Positions 54,968 through 63,314 of a stretch of 64,000 nt of DNA are shown piece by piece. Under the pieces are notes generated by a model. It saw nothing but the letters and a program-made list of their open reading frames with translations, had not been told where the DNA came from and did no database searches. Origin of the DNA: Methylococcaceae bacterium (GTDB lineage Bacteria > Pseudomonadota > Gammaproteobacteria > Methylococcales > Methylomonadaceae); the NCBI GenBank assembly GCA_013140705.1, contig JABFSH010000008.1:124001-188000 (forward strand). The letters are read 5' to 3'. The number at the start of each line of letters is the position of its first letter. Position 1 is the stretch's first letter. Both the position numbers and the translations under genes were made by a program.

Positions 54968-55810
54968 ATGAAACTGAATATGCAGGGAAAATGGGCAATT
55001 GCTATATTGCTTCCATTGATTGGAAATATTGGATACGCTTCAAATGATGAAGGTAACCGTAAACAAATTGATTTTAGCGCTTTCGGTTCAAATGCTGGCG
55101 ACATTGGCGCACCCAGTTGGCCGTTGTTTAAGGGTGTTAATGAAGTCATTAAGGTAAAAAAATTTGGCACCGGACCCAATGCCTACTGGACTCTGACCGG
55201 AACGGGATCCAACGCATCGTTTTTAGGCGACTTTTCCAATTACGTCAAGTTAGGCAATGAGAGTGTTAAATACGTGGCTCACTTCAATGCTGCCGGTAAA
55301 TTGATCACGTCAATCGGATCGGGTGCAAATATAAAAACCTTAACTAACTATCTTGAAATCAGTGGCGCTTTACCGGCCGGTGATTTCGGCTTCACATCAT
55401 GGACGAACCAACCCAATCAATTATTGCTTAAAGCAACGTTGCTGGATTCAAATTCCGAAAACGGAACCCCTGATTTAATTGGCACTTATTCTAACACTGC
55501 ATTGGGCTTTAAAACGCTTTTTACGGATGGCTGGGTTGCCGAAAATGCTTCTATAACCGGCGGATCAATCGGTGAAAATTTATGGCTAGTTGGCTTTAGT
55601 TCCGAGTTTAGAAAGTTAATCAGAGCCCTGGATGGCAATAGCAATAACGGCACACTAAATTCCTTGTTTAATTCATCATCCAAAAAGATCAGGAACGTCG
55701 TATCAATCGCTGCTGTCCCATTACCCGCAACCGCTTGGCTGTTTGGAACCGGAATCATGGCGTTTCTGGTTGGTCGGCGTAATAAAAGCGGCTTAAAATT
55801 TTTCGCATAA
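54968..55810 (+). CDS. VPLPA-CTERM sorting-domain secreted protein
   Basis: ATG 54968 has GGAG eight bases upstream. The signal peptide is about 26 residues (WAIAILLPLIGNIGYA). The mature body of about 220 residues has no domain I recognise; it is rich in Gly, Ser, Asn and Thr and contains FWT-like beta-sandwich segments (YWTLTGTGSNASFLGDFSN, YVAHFNAAGKLITSIGSGAN). The C-terminus carries VPLPATAWLFGTGIMAF at about 250-266, then LVGRRNKSG: motif, hydrophobic helix and basic patch, the standard sorting signal. XrtD, encoded 6 kb upstream, should cleave it. It is the only such substrate in the window. Confidence 0.93.
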   Translation: MKLNMQGKWAIAILLPLIGNIGYASNDEGNRKQIDFSAFGSNAGDIGAPSWPLFKGVNEVIKVKKFGTGPNAYWTLTGTGSNASFLGDFSNYVKLGNESVKYVAHFNAAGKLITSIGSGANIKTLTNYLEISGALPAGDFGFTSWTNQPNQLLLKATLLDSNSENGTPDLIGTYSNTALGFKTLFTDGWVAENASITGGSIGENLWLVGFSSEFRKLIRALDGNSNNGTLNSLFNSSSKKIRNVVSIAAVPLPATAWLFGTGIMAFLVGRRNKSGLKFFA

Positions 55811-55829
55811 CGATCAATAATTGCATAAC

Positions 55830-55858
55830 CCACGTTGGCTTGGATTATTCCAACGTGG
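55830..55858. terminator. Hairpin between convergent genes
   Basis: CCACGTTGG and CCAACGTGG form a 9-bp perfect stem with an 11-base loop. No long T-run follows on either strand. It could serve as a bidirectional terminator between the VPLPA-CTERM gene and the lipoprotein gene. Confidence 0.45.
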
Positions 55859-55897
55859 TTACGTCACTACCCCTCCCTGACCTTCGTTCGCAAAACT

Positions 55898-57934
55898 TTA
55901 TTGAAGCTTGGTGAATAATGATGGATCAATTCGACAGCCTCCAATCTCGGGATGATCGATTACGTCTTGTTCAAAATCTCGGAAAGTCGGTAACTGAAAG
56001 GCAATGCGATTGATTTTTCCGCCTGAAAACTGAAATTCCATGGCCCCGCCCTTGGCGCGAGGACTTCCGGCTTTTGTAGTAAATAACACGATACCTTCAT
56101 GACCAATCTGATCACCTTGCTGTTGGGGCGTGGGTCGTGCGCAACTAAGTTCACTGATCTGTAGACTGGAAAAAACCTGTGCTAACTGCCCCGCTTTCAC
56201 AATAAGACCTTCGCCGGGAATGCTTATGGTTTGGGGACTTGTTGCTGTCTGCGACGTATCCTTGTTGGCATTAGCACCGGTATTGTTGACGGGTGGTGCT
56301 AAAGGTGCAGGACTGGGAACAGGCGCTGTTACTGGAGTCGGTGCCGTTGTTGGTGTTGGTGTTGGTGTTGGTGTTGGTGTTGGTGTTGGATTCAGCATCG
56401 CTTCCAAACCAAAATCCCCTAAATGATTTTGTAATAAAACGGTTCCGTCGCCACCTTTTGTCGTCGACAACAAAGGAAACAACTGACGTTCCATTTCTTT
56501 AACATTGACAGTTTTTAAAACTGCCAATAATTGTCGTTCTATTGATTTCAGTGGTGTAAAGGTCTGCTCTTTTTTCTGACTGGATTCGCCCATCAATTCC
56601 CAATCAGCCGGCGAATTAACAAGCAAACCCAATGACTTCATGACACTGTAGTCGTCTGAATTCAGACAATTACCAAAACCTTTGCTGCGATAGTCGCTAA
56701 CGACTTTCGCACTCAATTCACCCGACGTGGCTTTTTGCGGGCTTATATTATAGTTTTTCCAGTCATCGCTGTTGGATAAGAAATAATAAATGAACGCATT
56801 GCGATCAAATTTGTTAAAGCCCAAATCCTTCATGACTAATTTAATCTTTCGGCAGTTGCTTTCCACTTCCGCGTAATTATTCCATTTCGGCATTAAATTC
56901 GGTTTGGCCGGATGCTTGGATTGCTCAATTAACTGCTGTAATTTAATTTCGCCGCTCGCTGACTTGATCGGGGAATAGCTGATTTCATCAAAAGTAAGAT
57001 CTCTGGCATCGGGGATACCGTTTGCGCTGGATTTTAGCAATAACGATGAAATTATTTCGGGGTATATTTTGAGCTCCCCCAGCGGTTGATTGTTTGAACC
57101 GAATACATTTACTCCGCCCTCTTCCACTGCATAGACTTTAAAGATTGTTTGATTTAATACGCCAGTTTTGCCGCCATAACTGACCGTCTCCGGCAGGGTA
57201 TGCGATTCGGAACTGTTTTTTGTCGAATTGATTTTCGGCGCAGTGATGGCGGGTGTCGTTGTTGTCGTAGCAGACGGCGTTTTGCTGTTCGACGATGTCG
57301 GTTCTATGGGAACTATTTTTTTCGCACTTTCAGACCACTGCCCGGCATACTGGCCCAAAATGGAAACACCCAAACCCACGCCAGTAAAGGAAAGTAAATT
57401 GCCAGCCGTCGTGACATCACCTAACAGCCCGGTAACGTCGACATCACTGTTGGCACTGGAATAAAAACTGTAATCCACTGTTGTTTGTTTACCGGTATCC
57501 AGTCGCATCCAGGGCGTCAGCACCAGTTTTTTTGCTTCAAATTTAAAGTTACATTTCCCTGTGGTCGCCTGATAGGAAAATCCAACCGCATCATTATTAA
57601 GTTTAAGCAGATCATTACGAACGCTAAAAATAAGTGCAGACGACATATCATTCTTCTCATACGACGGCCCTACATTGTTACAGCCACTTTTCACAATGTT
57701 GTCACCTTTGAAATCAAATTCGGAAATCAAGCGCACATAATAATCGTCGCCGTCGATAAACTGAAAACCTGGAATGGGTTGGAAATGATGACTTTTCGTC
57801 GTCGGTCCAGACTCATTTTCACTGACGTCTGCAGAAGGAAAATCCACTGCGATTTGCCGGGTTGATGAACAACCCAACAAAATCATGCTAGTGAACAAAC
57901 TAAATTTCAAAGCACCATTAGATCGAATCAACAT
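55898..57934 (-). CDS. Large hypothetical lipoprotein with PT-repeat linker
   Basis: This 678-aa protein has a lipoprotein signal with lipobox LLGC (Cys22), so it is membrane-anchored. Three regions are visible: residues about 40-200 with no known fold; about 230-510 containing FNKFDRNAFIYYFLSNSDDW-like segments; and a C-terminal part after a proline-threonine linker (PTPTPTPTPTPTPTTAPTP, about 510-530). The C-terminal 110 residues have LSCARPTPQQQGDQIGHEGI. I recognise no family. It is convergent with the VPLPA-CTERM gene, a surface-protein neighbourhood, and may be involved in surface attachment; this is inference. Confidence 0.83.
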   Translation of the reverse strand: MLIRSNGALKFSLFTSMILLGCSSTRQIAVDFPSADVSENESGPTTKSHHFQPIPGFQFIDGDDYYVRLISEFDFKGDNIVKSGCNNVGPSYEKNDMSSALIFSVRNDLLKLNNDAVGFSYQATTGKCNFKFEAKKLVLTPWMRLDTGKQTTVDYSFYSSANSDVDVTGLLGDVTTAGNLLSFTGVGLGVSILGQYAGQWSESAKKIVPIEPTSSNSKTPSATTTTTPAITAPKINSTKNSSESHTLPETVSYGGKTGVLNQTIFKVYAVEEGGVNVFGSNNQPLGELKIYPEIISSLLLKSSANGIPDARDLTFDEISYSPIKSASGEIKLQQLIEQSKHPAKPNLMPKWNNYAEVESNCRKIKLVMKDLGFNKFDRNAFIYYFLSNSDDWKNYNISPQKATSGELSAKVVSDYRSKGFGNCLNSDDYSVMKSLGLLVNSPADWELMGESSQKKEQTFTPLKSIERQLLAVLKTVNVKEMERQLFPLLSTTKGGDGTVLLQNHLGDFGLEAMLNPTPTPTPTPTPTPTTAPTPVTAPVPSPAPLAPPVNNTGANANKDTSQTATSPQTISIPGEGLIVKAGQLAQVFSSLQISELSCARPTPQQQGDQIGHEGIVLFTTKAGSPRAKGGAMEFQFSGGKINRIAFQLPTFRDFEQDVIDHPEIGGCRIDPSLFTKLQ
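56345..56392. repeat. Hexanucleotide microsatellite in the lipoprotein gene
   Basis: About seven copies of GGTGTT (plus strand), encoding Thr-Pro dipeptides in the linker. Each unit is two codons, so copy-number changes would alter linker length without a frameshift. Confidence 0.88.
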
Positions 57935-58114
57935 GCAAAAAACCTACGCCTATCCAGGCAATCAAGCAAAATAGAAAATAACGTGGGGGTAAAGATGACC
58001 AATCTGACTATTATCCTATAAAAAACAGTTATTAGAATTTGACCTTGTCAGATCATTGGCGGGGATGTTGCCAATTATACAGGCAATCAACAATTCCACG
58101 TGGTATTACGGACT

Positions 58115-58774
58115 TTACAGGCTCAATTGTTGGGCAAAAAAATCAAAATCCGGCGTTTCCATATACGGTAGAACACCCAGCAAGGGTGCATCACATGCAA
58201 GTTTGATGGTTTGTAAAATTGTTTCACAATACGCTACATCAGGTTCTGAATAGGTGGCGACCCAGCCGGCACACGTTACTCCAGACTGTTGCAAGGCCTG
58301 AAAGGTCAATTTGGCGTGATTGATACAACCCAGTCGAATAGCAACAACCACGATAATCGGCAAAGCCAGTCGTTTCGCCAAGTCTGCCATGTCCTGATCC
58401 TGACTGATGGGGGAATACCAACCGCCCGCGCCTTCAACCAGAATGATTTCGGCCTGTTCTTTTAGCGTAGCAAAACAGGCTGACACCTTATCCAGCACGA
58501 CGGGATTGTGTCGGCCGGCAATATGCGGCGAAACCGGTTCAGCATAGGCATACGGATTGATCAGGTCATAATCGGCCGCCACGGACGCATGAGCCTGGAT
58601 TTGCAACGCATCGTCATTAACAAGCCTGCCATTATGGATCAAGCAACCGGACGCCACCGGTTTCATGCCAACCACTGTTTTACCCTGATTTTTAAAATGA
58701 TGGAGCAGTGACAACGTTACCCAGGTTTTACCTACATCGGTATCCGTACCGGTAATAAAGTAGCCTTTGATCAT
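58115..58774 (-). CDS. bioD: Dethiobiotin synthetase
   Basis: This 219-aa ATP-dependent enzyme closes the ureido ring of 7,8-diaminopelargonate with CO2. The P-loop is ITGTDTDVGKTWVTLSLL, followed by GMKPVASGC and ILVEGAGGWYSPIS, all diagnostic. It is the last gene of the bio operon, 8 bp after bioC. No bioA is present in the operon, although BioD needs its product. Confidence 0.96.
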   Translation of the reverse strand: MIKGYFITGTDTDVGKTWVTLSLLHHFKNQGKTVVGMKPVASGCLIHNGRLVNDDALQIQAHASVAADYDLINPYAYAEPVSPHIAGRHNPVVLDKVSACFATLKEQAEIILVEGAGGWYSPISQDQDMADLAKRLALPIIVVVAIRLGCINHAKLTFQALQQSGVTCAGWVATYSEPDVAYCETILQTIKLACDAPLLGVLPYMETPDFDFFAQQLSL

Positions 58775-58782
58775 GGAATTGA

Positions 58783-59586
58783 TTAAACCTTGGCCGAAAT
58801 CAAAATAGCGCTAAATGTCGCTGGAAGCCTGTTATCGGCACGATGAATGTCATAAGCCATGATCATTTTTTGCAGTTGGGTGTTCGAGGTCAAATGTTTG
58901 TTACTACCTGCTGCCACGTTGTGGGCGCCAATCAATTTAAGTTCTCTCATGAGTTCCACAACAGAACCATAAGTCGGCACGTACAATTTTGTTGTGATTT
59001 GAATTTCCTTGAATCCGGCTCCTGTTAAATAGTGATACAGTTGTAACTCCGTATAAAACTCATTGACATGGCAATAATCATCAACGGTAGCCCAGGCAGC
59101 TTTCAATTCCTGAAGTGTTTGCTGGCCAAAAGTGGAAAACAGCAATTGGCCGCCAGGTTTTATGATGCGTTTGATATCGGCAAACAAGAGTTCAGGATTC
59201 CTGCACCACTGGAAGGCCAGATTGGAAAAAACACAGTCAACGGTTTTTGCAGCCAGCGGCAACCGTTCAGTATCGGCACAGATATAATGCAGCTTTTGTT
59301 GCGGTATCAACTTGATTCTGGCTTGCTCCAGCATGGGCAGTGCAATATCCAGCGCGATCATCGCCATTAAATGTCTGCTTTCCACGCTATTCAGCCATTC
59401 CTTAGTCAGGAAACCCGTTCCGCAACCCAAGTCCAGAAATGTTTCGGCGCATGGATTTACAGTGAACGTACTCAGCAATGCCTTGCCGATATCACGTTGC
59501 AGTACTGCAACGCTATCATAAGTGCTGGATGCAGCAGAAAATGATTGTCTCATTTTTGTTTTATCCAGTTTAAATGCCTGACTCAT
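58783..59586 (-). CDS. bioC: Malonyl-ACP O-methyltransferase
   Basis: This 267-aa SAM-dependent enzyme starts pimelate synthesis by methylating malonyl-ACP. Motifs: FSAASSTYDSVAVLQRDIGK (a BioC-typical N-terminus), FLDLGCGTGFLTKEWL and VDCVFSNLAFQWC. Its ATG overlaps the bioH stop (ATGA). Its pairing with bioH, whose product removes the methyl group, is the usual gammaproteobacterial pathway. Confidence 0.95.
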   Translation of the reverse strand: MSQAFKLDKTKMRQSFSAASSTYDSVAVLQRDIGKALLSTFTVNPCAETFLDLGCGTGFLTKEWLNSVESRHLMAMIALDIALPMLEQARIKLIPQQKLHYICADTERLPLAAKTVDCVFSNLAFQWCRNPELLFADIKRIIKPGGQLLFSTFGQQTLQELKAAWATVDDYCHVNEFYTELQLYHYLTGAGFKEIQITTKLYVPTYGSVVELMRELKLIGAHNVAAGSNKHLTSNTQLQKMIMAYDIHRADNRLPATFSAILISAKV

Positions 59587-60353
59587 TGTTTATCCATAAA
59601 ACCGGCGATAATATTTATAACCTGCTCCGGGTGCGACAAGAAGGGCACATGTCCTGCTTGATCAAGTATATTCAAATCCAGAGTTGGCAACAATTTTTGC
59701 ATTTCATGACCGACAGCCGGTGGCACCAGTGTATCGCCATCGCCGAGAATCGCCAAAACAGGAAGGGTCAGTTGAGCCAACACTTGTCGCAAGTCGGTTT
59801 CTTTCAGTATACTTAAACCCTGATTTAACGTTGCTGTATCAGGCGCATCGCATTCAGTCACCGCTGATTTCAGTATTTTTGAGGTTGTTTTAAAGCCTGG
59901 CAAACCATTGATCTGCAGCGACAAAAATCGGGTTAACGTCATCTCGGCATCAGCCCTTAAACTGTCGGCAAAGGCATTCAGCGCATTTAACCGGACACCC
60001 GGCCAGTGGTCAGTTTGAACAAAATGGGGATTTCCTGCCAACAATATCAACGCACTGCAGCGCTCCGGATAGCGTCTGGCAATTTCCAACACCACTGACG
60101 CCCCCAGAGACCAGCCAAGCCAGCAATACGGTTGATCAGGAACGGCATCGACAAGCGTTGCGCTGATCGTTTCCAGCGTAAAGTCATCCAGTTTTTCACT
60201 TTTTCCATGACCGGGTAAATCAATGCAGGTCACACAATACGAAGCTGCTAACTGATGCGCAAAAGCTCGCCAGATTCCCGTATGCATACCCCACCCATGT
60301 ACCAAAATAATGGGCTTGCCGACACCCAATGTTTCCTGATGAATCGTTTTCAT
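59583..60353 (-). CDS. bioH: Pimeloyl-ACP methyl ester carboxylesterase
   Basis: This 256-aa alpha/beta hydrolase has ILVHGWGMHTGIWRAFAHQL, the nucleophile elbow WLGWSLGASVV, the acid in LGDGDTLVPP and the histidine in DQAGHVPFLSHPE. It cleaves pimeloyl-ACP methyl ester to end chain elongation. Overlaps by four bases with both bioF and bioC support one polycistronic message. Confidence 0.94.
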   Translation of the reverse strand: MKTIHQETLGVGKPIILVHGWGMHTGIWRAFAHQLAASYCVTCIDLPGHGKSEKLDDFTLETISATLVDAVPDQPYCWLGWSLGASVVLEIARRYPERCSALILLAGNPHFVQTDHWPGVRLNALNAFADSLRADAEMTLTRFLSLQINGLPGFKTTSKILKSAVTECDAPDTATLNQGLSILKETDLRQVLAQLTLPVLAILGDGDTLVPPAVGHEMQKLLPTLDLNILDQAGHVPFLSHPEQVINIIAGFMDKQ

Positions 60354-61510
60354 TTCAGGGTATCCGCCAAGACCGAAAGCAGATGTTCAACATGCGCATC
60401 TTCATGCATTGTCGAAAAAGTGATGCGTAACCGTGCACTGTTGCGAGGCACCGTGGGAGGACGTATCGCACTGACTAAAATGCCATTGTCCAGCAAAGCG
60501 TTGCTGATGGCGACAGCTTTATGACTATCTCCAATCATTAACGGCTGAATCGCTGACGTTGATGACATGAGTTGCAAGCCCAGTTGCTGGGCGCCGACTC
60601 GGAATCGTCTGATCACTTGCTCTAGCCTGTCTCGTCGCCAGTGTTCCGTGCTGACCAGTTTTAAGCTGGCTCTTGTCGCTTCTGCCAGGGCTGGCGGCAA
60701 GGCTGTCGTATAAGTATAAGTGCGGACTTTTTGAATAAGGCTTTCAATTAAGGTTTCTGAACCCGCTACAAAGGCCCCAAAAGTGCCCAGCGCTTTACCC
60801 AAGGTCCCCATCAATATCTGCACATCATCCTGTTTGAGTCCATTGTATTGCAACAACCCGCCTCCGTGTTTTCCCAGTACACCAAGACCATGCGCATCAT
60901 CGACCATCAACCAAGCGCCATGATTTTTTGCAAGCACAGCTAATGCGTTTATCGGTGCAAAATCACCGTCCATACTGAATACCCCATCCGTGACAATCAG
61001 CTTGTTGCCTTGCGCTTTTGTCAGTTTGGCATCGAGATCAGCGGCATCGGCATGCGCATAGCGAATGAATTTGGCCCCGGAAGACAAGCCGCCGTCCAAC
61101 AGAGACGCATGATTCAAACGATCTTCCAGCACGGTATCAGTGCGACCCAGCAAAGCCGGTATCGTACCGATATTGGCCATATAGCCGGTCGAAAACAAAA
61201 GCGCGCGATCTCGTCCGGTGAAATCGGCCAGTTCTTCTTCCAGTGCGTGATGGGCAGTAGTGTGCCCGCAGACTAAATGAGCGGAACCGCTGCCGACGCC
61301 ATAGCGGTCGACGGCGGATTTAAAGGCATTAATAATGTTCGGATGATTGGCCAGTCCCAGATAATCATTACTGCAGAAATTCAGGACTTGTCTGCCATCA
61401 AGATTCAGATGAATGCCTTGTGGCGATTCAATGATCCGGCGGGAACGGTACAAGCCCTGCTGTGCAATCGACTCCAGGTTACCGGCCAACTCCGAAAAAG
61501 CAGAAAGCAT
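60350..61510 (-). CDS. bioF: 8-amino-7-oxononanoate synthase
   Basis: This 386-aa PLP-dependent alpha-oxoamine synthase condenses pimeloyl-ACP and L-alanine. Motifs: GRQVLNFCSNDYLGLANHP, VDDAHGLGVLGKHGGG (PLP-ring aspartate and histidine) and MGTLGKALGTFGAFVAG with the Schiff-base lysine. The start overlaps the bioB stop by one base (TGATG). Confidence 0.96.
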   Translation of the reverse strand: MLSAFSELAGNLESIAQQGLYRSRRIIESPQGIHLNLDGRQVLNFCSNDYLGLANHPNIINAFKSAVDRYGVGSGSAHLVCGHTTAHHALEEELADFTGRDRALLFSTGYMANIGTIPALLGRTDTVLEDRLNHASLLDGGLSSGAKFIRYAHADAADLDAKLTKAQGNKLIVTDGVFSMDGDFAPINALAVLAKNHGAWLMVDDAHGLGVLGKHGGGLLQYNGLKQDDVQILMGTLGKALGTFGAFVAGSETLIESLIQKVRTYTYTTALPPALAEATRASLKLVSTEHWRRDRLEQVIRRFRVGAQQLGLQLMSSTSAIQPLMIGDSHKAVAISNALLDNGILVSAIRPPTVPRNSARLRITFSTMHEDAHVEHLLSVLADTLK

Positions 61511-62502
61511 CAGGCGTAACTTGACCCGCCAGAATAAACACCCAGCCGGTTGAATAACACCAGATCACGATTCGTCATGGGATTATCCGTCGTCAACAAT
61601 TTATCGCCATAAAAAATGGAATTGGCTCCGGCCAGGAAGCAAAGTGCCTGCATTTCATCGCTCATGTTGGTGCGTCCTGCCGATAAACGCACACGTGATT
61701 GCGGCATCATGATTCTGGCCACAGCGATGGTTCTAATAAAAATGAACGGATCCAGCGCTTCTGTACCCATTAACGGTGTACCTTCAACCTGCACCAGCAT
61801 GTTAACAGGCACACTTTCAGGATGTTTAGGCATATTCGCCAACTGGATTAGCAGTTTGGCGCGATCCGCATCACTTTCACCCATGCCCAGAATGCCGCCG
61901 CAGCAGACGCTGATACCGGCATTTCTGACGCGAGTCAGGGTATCCAGACGATCCTGATAGGTGCGGGTTGTGATGACTTCTGAATAATAGTCTTCGGACG
62001 TATCCAGATTGTGATTGTAATAATCCAGCCCGCCCTCTTTTAAGCGTTGGGTTTGTTCATCGGTTAGCATGCCGAGCGTGACACAGGTTTCCATGCCCAA
62101 CTCTTTAACGCCCTGTATCATTTCGACCACTCTTTCAACATCTTTATCCTTGGGTTTACGCCAGGCCGCGCCCATACAGAAACGTGACGCACCCTGTTCC
62201 TTGGCGCGCCGCGCAGCCTGTAGAACCTCGTCAACTGGCATTAAGGCTTCTGATTTAAGTCCGGCATCATAACGGGCGCTTTGCGGGCAATAACCGCAGT
62301 CTTCAGAACAGGAGCCTGTTTTGATGCTTAACAAACTGCTGATTTGAATTTCGTTGGGATCAAAATAATTTCTGTGCAGGCTTTGCGCCTTAAACATGAG
62401 ATCATTGAAAGGCAGAGTATAAAGTGCCTCCACTTCGTTCAGTTGCCAGTTATGGCGAATCACTGACGTAAAATGACCGCCAATTACAGGATTTGCTGAC
62501 AT
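61510..62502 (-). CDS. bioB: Biotin synthase
   Basis: This 330-aa radical SAM enzyme inserts sulfur into dethiobiotin. The 4Fe-4S motif [10 protein letters not shown], the [13 protein letters not shown] segment and the arginine-containing [16 protein letters not shown] region (2Fe-2S site) are all present. ATG 62502 follows GGAGA with correct spacing. It is first of the five-gene operon and lies 70 bp from comF, divergently transcribed. A BirA-operator-like sequence sits upstream. Confidence 0.97.
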   Translation of the reverse strand: MSANPVIGGHFTSVIRHNWQLNEVEALYTLPFNDLMFKAQSLHRNYFDPNEIQISSLLSIKTGSCSEDCGYCPQSARYDAGLKSEALMPVDEVLQAARRAKEQGASRFCMGAAWRKPKDKDVERVVEMIQGVKELGMETCVTLGMLTDEQTQRLKEGGLDYYNHNLDTSEDYYSEVITTRTYQDRLDTLTRVRNAGISVCCGGILGMGESDADRAKLLIQLANMPKHPESVPVNMLVQVEGTPLMGTEALDPFIFIRTIAVARIMMPQSRVRLSAGRTNMSDEMQALCFLAGANSIFYGDKLLTTDNPMTNRDLVLFNRLGVYSGGSSYA

Positions 62503-62535
62503 TCTTTTAATCTCCGGCTACAGTATTACAGTTAC

Positions 62536-62590
62536 AATGGGAGGGATGGTAGTTTTTGTCAACCTAAATCAAATGAATACAGGTTACAAC
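62536..62590 (-). promoter_or_regulatory. bioB promoter with a BirA-operator-like site
   Basis: TTGTCAACC (62556-62564) and AGGTTACAA (62581-62589) face each other over 16 bases (TAAATCAAATGAATAC), the same layout and total length (34 bp) as the E. coli bio operator TTGTAAACC-N16-GGTTTACAA. On the minus strand GGTTGACAA in this operator contains TTGACA, a perfect -35 box. A weak -10 (ATTGTA) lies 18 bases downstream, about 30 bases before bioB. Biotin-dependent repression of bioBFHCD is therefore likely. Confidence 0.7.
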
Positions 62591-63280
62591 TGGATCAATA
62601 TTATACAGGATTTCCTGTATCCGCCTACCTGCCTGTTGTGCGGAAGCCCGGGATTTGACTCTCACGACTTGTGTCATTCCTGTTACCACTCGCTGCCCAG
62701 AAATACTCAGTGCTGCTTTCAGTGCGCAAATCTTATGGAACTGCCTGCACCTAGCCCGGCACTGTGCGGTCAATGCCTTGCCACACACCCGGCTTTTGAC
62801 AGAACGTACGCCCCCTTTCTTCATCAAGGCGCTATCCGACACTTGATTACGACTTTAAAATTTAATGCGCATTACCCGAATGCGCGTTTATTGGGTTGTT
62901 TGTTGGCTGAGCATCTGTTACAAACCGCCCAAATGCCTGACCTTATCCTACCCATCCCGCTGCATCCCGCCCGTTATCGCCAGCGCGGCTATAATCAGGC
63001 CATTGAAATTGCCACCATTTTATCCCGGCAGTTACAGATTCCTATGGCACTCGACCATTGTCAACGACACCGGGACACACCCCATCAAACGCGCCTTTCC
63101 GCCAAACAGCGACGGAAAAACATGAAAAACGCCTTTAAACTGGTTAATCCGCTGCATGCACATCACGTTGCCCTGGTTGACGATGTGATGACCACCGGTT
63201 CAACCGCTCACGAACTGGCCGCTGTACTAAAAAGGTCAGGCGTAGCCAAAGTCGATGTCTGGATTTGTGCCCGCGCTTAA
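62573..63280 (+). CDS. comF: ComF-family phosphoribosyltransferase-like protein
   Basis: This ~235-aa protein has an N-terminal zinc-binding region with YPPTCLLCGS, LCHSCYHSLP, CCFQCANLM and LCGQCLATHP, then the phosphoribosyltransferase-type domain with LILPIPLHPARYRQRGYNQA and the PRPP-loop VALVDDVMTTGSTAHELA. It supports DNA uptake in competent bacteria, with the enzymatic role still unclear. I prefer ATG 62573 (family-like NWINIIQDFLYPPTCLL); a 12-residue longer start at 62537 has no better ribosome site. The BirA-like operator overlaps this start, so biotin status might influence comF too. Confidence 0.9.
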   Translation: MNTGYNWINIIQDFLYPPTCLLCGSPGFDSHDLCHSCYHSLPRNTQCCFQCANLMELPAPSPALCGQCLATHPAFDRTYAPFLHQGAIRHLITTLKFNAHYPNARLLGCLLAEHLLQTAQMPDLILPIPLHPARYRQRGYNQAIEIATILSRQLQIPMALDHCQRHRDTPHQTRLSAKQRRKNMKNAFKLVNPLHAHHVALVDDVMTTGSTAHELAAVLKRSGVAKVDVWICARA

Positions 63281-63314
63281 TAACGGTAGTAAACCCACTG
63301 ATTAGTTTCATCTT

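Noticed and set aside
58028-58050. GAATTTGACCTTGTCAGATC as another MITE end
   Set aside because: Only partial similarity and no matching inverted partner nearby.
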